DNA from: Tubulanus polymorphus
Taxonomy: Eukaryota > Nemertea > Palaeonemertea > Tubulaniformes > Tubulanidae
Length of the DNA: 64,000 bases
Direction: 5' to 3'
Assembly (NCBI RefSeq): GCF_964204645.1
Contig: NC_134032.1
Location: 6,443,175 to 6,507,174 of the forward strand
Made by a program: the position numbers and the translations under genes. This document shows positions 30,589-40,528 of this stretch, one piece after another. Position 1 is the stretch's first letter. Each line of letters starts with the position of its first letter. The notes beneath the pieces were generated by a model, which saw only the letters and a list, made by a program, of their open reading frames with translations, did not search any database and was not told the origin of the DNA.

Positions 30589-31831
30589 ATATCTATGTTA
30601 TAATAAAATTATCAATAAAAACCAGATAGGATTCATGCCAAAAGGCAACACCTCTGATCATATATTTACGCTAAAGACCATCATTGACAAAAAATTGCTG
30701 AAATCACAAAAGCTATACACATGTTTTATTGATTTAAAACGAGCATTTGATTCCGTCTGGCACGAGGGACTTATGCATAAGCTAAACGATCTTAATCTTG
30801 GGCAACACTTTCAAAACATAATATCTAGCATGTACTCAAAAACAACCTGGTGCCTGAAAATCGGTACCAATATAACGTCTGAAATGTATCCCTCAAATGT
30901 GGGAGTAAAGCAAGGTGACATACTTAGCCCTATCCTGTTTAATATTTTCATAAATGATGTGATCGATATATTTGATGAATTGTGTGATCCTGTTCAATTA
31001 CATAACTATCTCATAGATTGCTTATTATACGCTGACGATATCGTTTTGATATCAGAGTCCCAAAGAGGGCTCCAACGTTGTCTGGATAAGTTATATACCT
31101 ATTTTCAGAGGTGGAAACTTGAAGTTAACATTAAAAAAAGTAAGGTCATAGTATTTAATCGTAAAGGTAACATTCCAGTGTCCCTAGACTTTAAGTACGG
31201 CAATCTAGCATTAGACATAGTGAAAGAATACAAGTACCTCGGTATAATTTTTTCATCAGACGGTGTTTTTAACAAAGCAAAGGTCCACCTGGTAAATAAT
31301 GCTAGAAGAGCCATGTTCTCAATCCAAAAACTTATTGGTGCGGGTAACTGCACCCCAGAAGTATGTATAAAACTTTTCGATAATTTGGTGGCACCAATTT
31401 TATTGTACAGCTGTGAAATTTGGGTCCCCTCAAAACAACTCCTAAGGAAAATCTCAAAAACTGATGTCTTTAACATTGAATTAGCATTTGAAAAAGATGA
31501 CCACCTACAGAAACTATTTATCTCGTTTTGTAAATATGTACTTAATGTAACACGTCGAGCAACAAACATGGCTGTAATTGGTGAACTCGGTAAATACCCA
31601 CTCTATATAGCTGCTTGTATGAGACTCCTGAAATTCTGGCATGCTGTGCACCAGAATCAGGACAGATTGGTGTACCACGCCATGCAATCATCAATCTTGT
31701 TGAACTCTACTTGGTATAACTTCCTCGCAAAACTTGCTGGCATCCTTAACCATTCAGAACTGATAGAGAATCCATCTAATTCTAAATCTTTTACCCGAGC
31801 TAAACATACACTACAAGAGAAATATACATTA
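30576..31831 (+). pseudogene. LINE ORF2, reverse transcriptase domain (part 2)
   Basis: The RT palm and thumb, in the frame that ends at the stop 31832-31834. Motifs are FIDLKRAFDSVWH (first catalytic Asp), KQGDILSPILFNIFIND, YADD (catalytic pair), and the EYKYLGI motif with the thumb after it. The chain then continues into the C-terminal domain until KHTLQEKYTL, where it is cut by the DNA element. The stop codon TGA is made by the first bases of that insertion. Upstream it lacks the RT block lost in the deletion at about 30575. The RT catalytic residues are intact. Confidence 0.88.
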
Positions 31832-32309
31832 TGAGAATGCCGGTTTGCTAGCGTATCTATTTAACACCCGTATTGCTCGGGTTAGTTTTACTATCAACGG
31901 GTGGCGCTGTATGTAAATTTCACATAAATCAACGACTTTCGGCTATTAGCGGTACTTAAGACCACTTGAAAACATCATAGTCAATTACGGTAGTAGTGAA
32001 CATAAAAAGATACAGTACAAAGATACAGTACGGTGTACAGTTAAGGACATGATTCCATAGCACCCATACTAGAGACATTTTATTCAGACAATGACTATTA
32101 GTTAAACATAATCTTCATGACATTTTCAGCAATTAATGATCTGTTGAATTAATTAGTGATTCGGTCTTTCGGTGGTTCGAGATAAAATGCCCGCAAAATA
32201 AGAACCTAACGAACCAGGGCTGACCACAAATTGCCCAACAGATACATTTTCGAAACGACACAATACAATCATGTTTGGTAACAAATGTGGCGTGGACCAT
32301 GGTCTTTTA

Positions 32310-32456
32310 ACTGACCAATGCATGACCAGTACTGACCATATAGTAAATTATTTGTTTGCAAACAATTAAGTTGTTTGGTGTCAAATAACTAGATATGATG
32401 TGGGCATTAATCTAAAAATTGTTTAACTGACCAATGCTTGACCAGTACTGACCAGT
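32310..32456. repeat. Left subterminal repeats of the 6.3-kb element
   Basis: AACTGACCAATGC.TGACCAGTA followed by CTGACCA occurs at about 32310-32339 and 32424-32452. Confidence 0.8.
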
Positions 32457-32459
32457 TAC

Positions 32460-33997
32460 CAGTGCTAACCAGAACCCCCATAAGTAATTTATATGTTTAG
32501 TGAATCCTTCGTTGGTACTACTAGCTCTTACATTTAAATTTGTCGCTAGAAAAAGTCTTGTCCGATTTTTGTTGTAGGTAGCGAGCTAACTTTGAAATTC
32601 CGCTAAAATGCATAAGATTTTTACGTAGGGTTTTGAACGAACAACGTTTCCATTTGTAATTGTAACGTGCGCATTTGAGCCTGTAACGTGCACATTTCAC
32701 TCGCGTGAACGTGCGTATCGGTACCAACATGCGAGACTTGTCAAACTTTTACGATCAAGACTTTTAACCTGAACAAAGAAGATATCATATCATATTATAT
32801 ATACATGAATAGATGGAATGATAATGTAGTAGTTTTAAATGTTTCGCAGCTGCTGTCCACTGACCACAGATCAAAGCTAATTGCCTGATATGAAATATAT
32901 TTTTGTTATAGAGATGTAGTAGATCAGTGAGAATTCAAACTTATGGTTAATTTTGAGTGATCACAACGCTAACCTATAGAGAAAGCTGTAAGTCCTAAGA
33001 AAATATGCATTAAGTATAACATATCTTTCAATATAATGATGAAGTATTCAACTGGCCATCACAACAATAGTTTGACTTATCTTATTGAAAAAACCGGAGT
33101 GTTAATGAAGGAAAACCTTGAATTCGAAACAATTCCACACTCAATCGTTTACTTTGAAAACACAATTTGCATTTTGTGGACATGTATTTTTTTCTGCACC
33201 AAAAGCATGAAGTATATTATCTTTGCTTGTAAAAATTTGAAATTTTGGGGAAGATTTTTGGCCTCGTTAACCTGTGAACACGTCCTTCGTATATTTTCTA
33301 AGACCGACCCTTGAAAAAATGCTGAGAGTTCCGAGGATAATTTTGGTAGGATGTAAACTTAGGCTGCTTCGCATCCGTGGAGGGTTGCTAATACACATTA
33401 ATCATAAGTACCATGAGATTCGATAGAATATCGTTTTTCAATCATACGTACACGAATTATCGCGATATAAAGATAAATAATATGTTCATATACTTTTTAC
33501 ATCTTATACTGTATATTTCTTTAGTAGTATAAATAAAGAGTGGATCAGCAGGCCACCTGAGACCATTCCACGATCTAAGGTCAGTTGCCAAAAGTTATTA
33601 AGTTTACCAGTGGATAGTTAACATTTATAATGACTATTACATTTTCATTGCTAAAATAACTTTGTACTTGTTGACTCAAAAGCAGAGAATTGAAAATACG
33701 ATAATACGATACGAAAACTCAGTGTACAAATTCAAAAAGATTATCTCTAGTGAGAGATCGAACGTTGTGTCGTAATTTTCTAATGATAAAACATGGTTTG
33801 AAATTTGAAATGTGTACATAGTTGATCTTTTTCAATGTATTTAGTCATGTATCATATTGGATGATGGTTAATTTAAACTATCTTTTGAGAAACGGGTCCC
33901 AGAGCTGTATCCTTTACTCCTGTAATAGAGGATGCAATCTATTTGCGACAAACACACAAATCACGATTGGTAGAACACTATATCCGTGTTGACGCGA
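32460..33997. other. Interior of the 6.3-kb element, no gene recognised
   Basis: AT-rich, short frames only. A 92-residue frame at 33036-33314 has no recognisable features. Confidence 0.5.
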
Positions 33998-34441
33998 TGA
34001 GGAGAGAATCCCACAATGATAATAAAAAGTCCGAAAATGAAACTTCGAGAAGGTAGTTTATTTCAACGTTTCGACTATATCCTAATAGTCATCTTCAGGA
34101 ATAATGAGATACTACAGAAATTATGAGATATATTTACAATCCAGAGACAAAGAGACTAATTCAAGTAATCAGAGATGATACTAACTAAAGGAAAATTAAC
34201 GTAGAAACAGTCATTAGTAACAGTAACTGTTTCTACGTTAATTTTCCTTTAGTTAGTATCATCTCTGATTACTTGAATTAGTCTCTTTGTCTCTGGATTG
34301 TATATATATCTCATAATTTCTGTAGTATCTCATTATTCCTGAAGATGACTATTAGGATATAGTCGAAACGTTGAAATAAACTACCTTCTCGAAGTTTCAT
34401 TTTCGGACTTTTTATTATCATTGTGTGGTATTCTCTCCTCA
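33998..34441. repeat. 444-bp near-perfect palindrome
   Basis: Arms of about 214 bp (33998-34211 and 34226-34441) are almost exactly inverse, with a 14-base loop. Only a few mismatches and one small indel are visible. Each arm contains a CCTGAAGATGACTATTAGG motif ending in CGAAACGTTG. It could be an inverted duplication or a small fold-back element nested inside the larger insertion. Confidence 0.9.
34338..34373 (+). ncRNA. Hammerhead-ribozyme-like motif (with inverse copy at 34063-34099)
   Basis: CTGAAGA, then a hairpin with stem GACTAT/ATAGTC, then GAAACG. This is the order CUGANGA-stem II-GAAA of hammerhead cores. One extra U lies between CUGAAGA and the stem, which weakens the case, and no flanking stems I and III were identified. 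A similar motif stands at 49326-49361. Confidence 0.25.
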
Positions 34442-34779
34442 GCTAGTGCAAATAGCTAGAAAAGGTAACAATAGTGCATTGGTAAACTTAGAGCAAGCGT
34501 ACATTGGTTGTTTAGGTTTTTCGAAGGGGAGAATTTGTGGGAAAATTAATCATTACTGAGATATATCCGTGGCGAGCTTTTCCAGGGATTTAAAAAGTTG
34601 AGCTGTACACAAGGAATTTTGTGTAGTCCAATATCCGTGATTACCTCTGGCGTGGAGAGATACAATCTAAAACCAACCCTAGAGTCAAATATTTTACCAC
34701 AATTTTTTGTGATCAATAAAAAGATTGAGTAATAGACATTCAAACAGTATTATCTAAATTCCACTCCATTTTAAACTCA

Positions 34780-35400
34780 TTCATCTCTTCACAAACCCCA
34801 ACTTGTTGAACAGTCCACATTAAAATTAGGGACCACTATTCTTGCTCATCTACACTGGCTACCAATCTAACAAAGGATTAAATTTGAGTGTTTGATGTTA
34901 CAACAATATCAGACTGAAGTATGGATTCGGTTTCTACTTTTTAATTGAACATTTATATCACATATTGGGCATCATTTTTACCAGTATATATTGAATAACC
35001 TATCCATATATCATCTTCAATTTTATAAAATCTGACTTTTGAGATGTCATTCAATCAATGCATTCACATGCGGTCGTCGCTTTCAATAGCCACCACGGAC
35101 TGGCTCCTTATTATTTCTTTGGCGATACCATTGGCGGACGATCCCACACGTTTCTTGCTCCAGCCCTAGAATGCTCAATATTCGTCATGAACCCCGATTT
35201 GAGTTTAAATTCAAAATACTCCTAAAACACACCGGTTAACTAGATTACTCTAAAACACCTTTATGTGCAAGAATCAGTGAAATTGGCGCTTTATCAGTTG
35301 TATTCATCATTCGTACCCACGAATCTCGTATCGTATCCTATTAATGTGGAGACCCATCCTCGTAAAGAGAATGAATAGGCTCTGTTGCGTTCATATCATT
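34780..35400 (+). pseudogene. CR1-like LINE C-terminal fossil
   Basis: ILAHLHWLPI followed (after a stop) by QRIKFECL at about 34835-34900 is the LHWLPI..RI.FK motif found after the RT thumb of CR1/Jockey LINEs. GDTIGGRSHTFLAPALECS at about 35115-35175 corresponds to the GDRAF..AAP.LWN motif further on. Many stops. It lies inside the 6.3-kb element. Confidence 0.6.
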
Positions 35401-37371
35401 TGATATGAGGCTACGTGTCATCTTCAATTGAAATCACGTTGTTTTTTTAAAGGGTGGGCGAGAATATATTCTTATGTTTTTGTTTCTCTGAATGTTGCTA
35501 TTTAAGAGTTCAATAATTTCAGTCTACCAAACAAAGGATTTTCCGTATGTTTCGTGACATGTTTTTCCATAACCCTAGGAGAGCATTTTAGGTATTTTTT
35601 TGCGGATGACCGTAAGCTGCTGCCCCTTTCTAGTAATTTGATGATATCCGTCGAAATCTAAATTCTAAAAAGGAATCAGGCATATCTTCTTTATTGACTA
35701 AATATGAACTCAACAACAAGTGACACTCCCTTCAAAGGCGCCGAAGTAAAATCATGTGTCGAGTGGAGATGATATTGTGTCAGAATTTCTTCAAAATCGG
35801 AGAAAATTGAATATTTTAAAAATAATCATTTTACATGTATGTTTAAATCCGTTATAACTGGAGCAATTTTCATGAAAAAATATCTATGGAATCAGCGAAA
35901 TGTAATTAAGAGGAATACTATGTTTAAAAAGTTATCAAAGACATTTGAAAAAAGTTTTCTGAATTCGTCAACTGTTAAACTAGTAACAACCAGATGTGTT
36001 CCCATTAAACCACCGACCGCGAGCCGAGTCGATGTGAGATGTGCCCTACACTGAAAATCTCAAGTGCTATACAACCGGTTTTTTAGGTGCCTCTGAATGT
36101 CGGCCGTTAAAAAACTGAACAATTCCCATTTGGAAAGGGCCTACGTAGTTAGAGAAAATTCAATATGTGTATATCGTGTTTGATACAGGCTCCATATTTC
36201 ATGTGCGTTTGGAATTTAACCTTGTTTATAACGAAACACGCATGTATTTATGCTATTTTAGATTTAAAAAGAGCGCACGAAAGTGTTTCATGAGACCCGC
36301 AAATAACGTCAAGTTATTTATGCATTTTTGATTTATATGAATAAATTTCGCTTCGAAATCTTAAAATTTATCAGGTGGATTATTCAATAAATTCACAACA
36401 GTCCATTATGGATTAGTTTGACGCCAATCGTTCTTTTAAAGATCTTTTTTTCTCGAAGAAAGATTTTCTTAAAAACTTTGATTATGGCGAATCTTTTATG
36501 TGTCCGATAGTTAAACCTTCGGGTATTATACTAGAACACAAATTTTTAAAGATATTCATAACATACTGAAGGATATCACAGGTTATACCCGAACATATGC
36601 AGTTGGATAGATCTTTTTGTTTCGACTCGCATGCGACAGTAAAAACGGTACTTGATATAATAAGTGAACTTCATCATTGATATTTTCACTAATCTACTTG
36701 AATTCCAAAAAAGAACTGACAATAAAAAAGGGTTACAGACTGATATCGCTACAAATTTCAATTCCTTTTGAACATTTTTAATATAAAGAAAACTATTAAC
36801 GAAACAGTTTTTAGAGGCGAAGAATCCGCGTTGCCATCGAATTTTCAAAACTTGAAGGAATGGTTAATGCCTCGGTGACCACTGGTCTAGTACGCGGTTT
36901 TCTGAAATGAAAGTGGCCAAGTCTAAAGAACAACTATTGTATCACATGATTTCAAATATTAGGAACCCAATGCGTTTAATGATTTAATTAATTGGTATCG
37001 CGCAGATTGGTTGAAAGACGGGTGTTAGTCACCTTGTGATTTAATTGTTTTTCATACATCGATTAATTAATCTTATTATAACTTATTTGTAGGCGCATCC
37101 CGCAAACATTTTCTATTCGTTGAGTCTTCAAACGCAGTACTGTTCAGATGATTCGAGTCAAGTAGTAAAAAAGTTTATGTATTAGCATTACTATGCAGTG
37201 AAAATAACGCACTGCGGCAAGTGAGGTGCTGTGATCCAGATGTGTAACCCATTTATGGGTAATAAATTTCCATCATGTCAACGCCATTCAAAAACAGTAG
37301 CAAAACTTTCTGCTGGTTTCTAGAAATAGCAATACGACGACAAGCACTTTCGAATTCGACCACGATATTTG
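35401..37371. other. Interior of the 6.3-kb element, no gene recognised
   Basis: AT-rich sequence. Open frames on both strands between 36380 and 36900 are mildly protein-like (minus 36576-36848; plus around 36800, EESALPSNFQNLKEW) and could be debris of a transposase, but I recognise no motif. Confidence 0.4.
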
Positions 37372-37760
37372 AGAAGTTTCACTGGTGGTCAGTGATGGTC
37401 AATTTATGAATTTTAATGGCGACTCCTTTCTAGTTTCACACCAAAAGCGGTACCGGTATATCGTTCTTTCAAGAAGTTTCAATTGGTCAGTGGTGGTCAG
37501 TGATGGTCAATTTATGAATTTTCAATGGCGAATCCTTTCTAGTTTGACACCATAACGCGGTATATCGTTTTCATATTCGAGAAGATTGAATTGGTCATTG
37601 GTGGTCAGTGATGGTCAGTGATGAATTTGCAATGATGATTCCTTAGAGGTTTGAAAACAAACATTACATGATAAATTTCCGAAATTCGAAGTCAAGTGGT
37701 CAGACTCGGGGATATCTCAATTGGTCAGTTACTGACCATCATGGTGTCACCATTGTGGTC
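37372..37760. repeat. Right subterminal tandem repeats, period about 105 bp
   Basis: Three to four copies of a unit with TGGTGGTCAGTGATGGTCAA, ATGAATTTnCAATGG and CCTTTCTAGTTT, starting near 37372, 37480 and 37585. They are inverted relative to the TGACCA cluster at the left end. Confidence 0.85.
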
Positions 37761-38170
37761 TATAGCTCAAATGAAACATGTGGAACCGACGAAGGGGCCC
37801 AAAAGCGCTAAGTCATTTCCTGGAGTGACGTGATCCAAAAACGCCCTAACTGGAAAAGGCAGTCTCTCAATTTGGATGAAACCAAATCGGACAGGACAAT
37901 TAAAATTTGGGAAGGCCACAGGTAGTGGTCTTGCTACGAAGCCCACGCGGTGAGCGTATTGTTATGAAATCTTGTTTTAAACCACCATGTACCACGAAGT
38001 AATAAGCATCGTTGTAAGCACTTGAAACAGCCATTAACCACTTGAAACTGTCAGATCAAACATCATACCGCATCCCCGCAAAGAGGGGTGGTTCAGCAAA
38101 CCGGAGTTTTCATTAGCCTCTCTAGACTACCCCGCCAGTACGGGTAGCCGAGCAAACCGGAAAACTCATA

Positions 38171-38611
38171 ATGAAAATTTTTTGGCACAAATGGATATCA
38201 AATTCCCCAAAACTAGACTGCTACAAAAATCTAAATCCTGAATTTACCATGACGCCATTCTTAATGGATCCTATACTACCAAAACTGTTTAGAACCAACA
38301 TTTGTAAATTTAGGATAAGTAATCATCGTCTGCTGATAGAGCGAGGAAGATATACCAATTTACCAAGAGAGAATAGACTGTGTCAACAATGTAATGCCAT
38401 TGAAGATGAGTTTCATTTTATAATAGAATGCTCTCGACTAAATGAAATAAGATATAACCTAAACAGAGCAGTGAGCTGTATATACCCAGATGCCCCAAAT
38501 TGGGAGGACCAGACCAAATTCAAAAAACTTCTCACAGATAAGAAACTACATGGTCCTATTGGGGAATACATCTCTAAAGGCTTTGAAATCCTAGACTCTG
38601 ATAATAATTAA
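38171..38611 (+). CDS. LINE ORF2 C-terminal domain (part 3, after the insertion)
   Basis: Continues the RT ORF on the far side of the 6.3-kb insertion. It begins MKIFWHKW and contains RISNHRLLIERGRY and the zinc-knuckle-like CQQCNAIEDEFHFIIEC (C-x2-C...H-x4-C), the usual C-terminal module of CR1-type ORF2. The stop at 38609-38611 is followed by the LINE 3' untranslated region. Alone it is a fragment and not a gene; its value is in proving where the insertion happened. Confidence 0.88.
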   Translation: MKIFWHKWISNSPKLDCYKNLNPEFTMTPFLMDPILPKLFRTNICKFRISNHRLLIERGRYTNLPRENRLCQQCNAIEDEFHFIIECSRLNEIRYNLNRAVSCIYPDAPNWEDQTKFKKLLTDKKLHGPIGEYISKGFEILDSDNN

Positions 38612-38754
38612 CACGAAACTGCTTTTATTCTTGTTATATTAATGTAAAATGTTTATGTTTTGTAAATACTATTTGTAAATATCACTCTGTGCATCTCGAC
38701 CCGAAAGGGTGTAAGCAGTACAATAAAGAGTTTATTGAATTGAATTGAATTGAA
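38612..38754 (+). repeat. LINE 3' end with (ATTGA)n tail
   Basis: The 3' untranslated sequence ends CAATAAAGAGTTTATTGAA followed by three more ATTGA units at 38736-38754, the simple-repeat end typical of CR1/RTE-type LINEs. Confidence 0.8.
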
Positions 38755-39216
38755 ATACAAACTTCGCTCAGTGCATAGTGCATAGTATATGGACTCATTC
38801 TTTTCGTTGTTTTGTAAGATGGAATATCTGGAGCTCGGAAATGTGAATTGACTCTGGTAAGTATCATTTAACGAATGCATATTATATAATTTGTAAATAT
38901 AGGCCATAAAGCCTGAGTGACTCAGAATCGGATCAGCCATAATTAATGTTTAAAACGTTCCCATTACTTTTGTATTTGTTATAGAAACTATAGGTGACAA
39001 TAATGTGAGCGCAGTGCAAAAGATCTTTTCCAATCTCGGACCTTTGGCGGAAAAAAATTAAGAAATGTACAAAGTCTGTACATTTGGCAATCGTGTCGCT
39101 TCAAAATAGCGAAATTGCGGAAACAGATTAGTTAATCTTGACTCATAGCCTTTACTGTGTGACTGTATTTTGATAGAAGATAAACATTTTCAATCTATAT
39201 ATTCACTGGTTTTCAG

Positions 39217-39576
39217 ATGTGATGATAACAGCAGAGCTTCACGTATTACCAGGGATTCTGAGAGAGAATGCGAAAGAACTGAAAACCGTTTACAAGGTTC
39301 GTATTTTTTCTGAATCAAATTTCACTGTTAACTTTGTTTGTCTTTTCTGTTGACAAATGTATTTGGAACTGATGCATGTAATATTATAAAGTGTAGATTT
39401 ACTCACAGAGTATGCATGATTGCAAAACATAATCGATTTTGTTACACCATTAATTGTTCTCAATATTATTTATATTTCAGGAAATATACGACCATCAGCT
39501 GGGTGCTGCGGTTGAAAGGTTACGATGGTGGCTGCGTGTTGGAACAAACTTATTTAAGAAGATGGCTTACAATTAA
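39217..39576 (+). CDS. Two 3'-terminal exons of an unrecognised gene
   Basis: Exon A, 39217-39296, follows a TTTTCAG acceptor and ends at an AAG|GTTCGT donor. Exon B, 39481-39576, follows TATTTCAG and ends with TAA. Both are open in one frame with a phase-0 junction across a 184-bp intron. The encoded stretch includes ITAELHVLPGILRENAKEL and, in exon B, QLGAAVERLRWWLRVG; it is helical and amphipathic, with the C terminus FKKMAYN. No family is recognised. Upstream exons are not established: a frame at 38985-39046 (VSAVQKIFSNLGPLAEKN) follows an acceptor-like TTATAG but lacks a donor. It could be a real host gene 3' end, a pseudogene, or chance. Confidence 0.4.
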
Positions 39577-40524
39577 TTGAAAGGGAAGAGATTCTCGATA
39601 AGTTGAGTGGCCTGCCTTATGTCGGACTTATACGTTTAGCATACCATCTTAAGCGTATATCAACAATGTAACTGGAGACAACCAGTTGCAAGGCACTTTT
39701 CGCCGTATGAGAGGAATCGGCTGGATACAATCAGTTGCTTGAATTTTTCGATACGCTAGCTTACGACGGGTAAGCGACGATCTATTTTCAGTGTCAGCCG
39801 CTTGTTGCCTCTTCTACGTTTGAGCAACTGGTCGAACTAGTCTTCTTCTTTTTGTTCTGAACAAAGGAATAATTGCCTGATCATGTACACATGGCCCTAT
39901 AGGCTCGAAACTACAATAGCACGATAATAATTAGGCCCAAAGCATTACGTTACATTACGTTAGCATTACGTCACTATACTCTATGTTTTTATCCAACAAA
40001 AAATTTAACTGAATGTTTTGATAAAAGTTGAGCCGATAATACACACAATTTTCTTTTTTGAGTTGTATTAGAACTTTGAATTTACTAGTTTTTTTTTAAA
40101 CTGCACAGTCTATCATGAAACGCATAGAGTTTGGAACAGTTAAATTGTTTTTTGAAGCATTAAATGTTCTTTCCCCCTGTCGTCTCACCATAAAACCTAG
40201 TCAATGTCTCAGACTAGCAAATCAAGTTATTCAGTCTCTCTACATATTATTATCACAAGTTAAAGGGGTTCGCCACACATTTTAAACGTACAACATTTTA
40301 GATTTTAAAGGACGAATTAAAATAAAGGTTCATTAATTCTAAAAATGTATCGTTATCGCACACGGTCACCAATTTTAGAATATTGTGATATATGATACAT
40401 AGTTAATTGTTTTCATGGTTAACCCAATTCTAATTTCTAGTCAAAATGTTTTGTATTGGCCTGCACCACATAAAAAATAGGCTATATTCATCAGCTATAC
40501 TAATCATTCTCTGTTGCAGTTCTA
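39577..40524. other. No gene recognised
   Basis: AT-rich, with an AAATAAAGG possible polyadenylation signal near 40318. No supported ORF or repeat. Confidence 0.45.
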
Positions 40525-40528
40525 TTAA

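Larger units (their letters stand above)
31832..38168. mobile_element. 6.3-kb DNA transposon-like insertion with TA target duplication
   Basis: The left end reads TGAGAATGCCGGTTTGCT and the right end, inverted, reads TGAGTTTTCCGGTTTGCT; further in, ACCCGTATTGCTCGGG matches ACCCGTACTGGCGGGG. TA flanks both sides (31830-31831 and 38169-38170). Deleting the insertion plus one TA joins the LINE reading frame exactly. Tandem TGACCA/TGGTCA clusters lie near both ends in opposite orientation (32310-32456, 37372-37760), as for transposase-binding subterminal repeats. No transposase is recognisable; the interior holds a 444-bp palindrome and a LINE fossil. The superfamily is unknown; a TA duplication is shared by Tc1/mariner and others. 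Confidence 0.8.
27161..38754 (+). mobile_element. CR1/L2-group LINE with esterase ORF1, split by a DNA element
   Basis: 5' region with an internal repeat (27161-27736), ORF1 (27737-28717), ORF2 endonuclease-RT (28834-31831), ORF2 C terminus (38171-38611), and a 3' end with AATAAAGAG and an (ATTGA)n tail finishing at 38754. The coding order esterase-ORF1 then APE endonuclease and RT is that of the CR1/L2 group. The element is not mobile now: ORF2 has an internal deletion at about 30575 and is cut by the 6.3-kb insertion at 31832-38168. Confidence 0.85.

Noticed and set aside
31105-31569. 154-residue minus-strand frame opposite the LINE RT
   Set aside because: Antisense shadow of the RT domain.
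38985-39046. Possible upstream exon of the 39-kb gene
   Set aside because: It follows an acceptor-like TTATAG, but the frame meets a stop before any GT donor.
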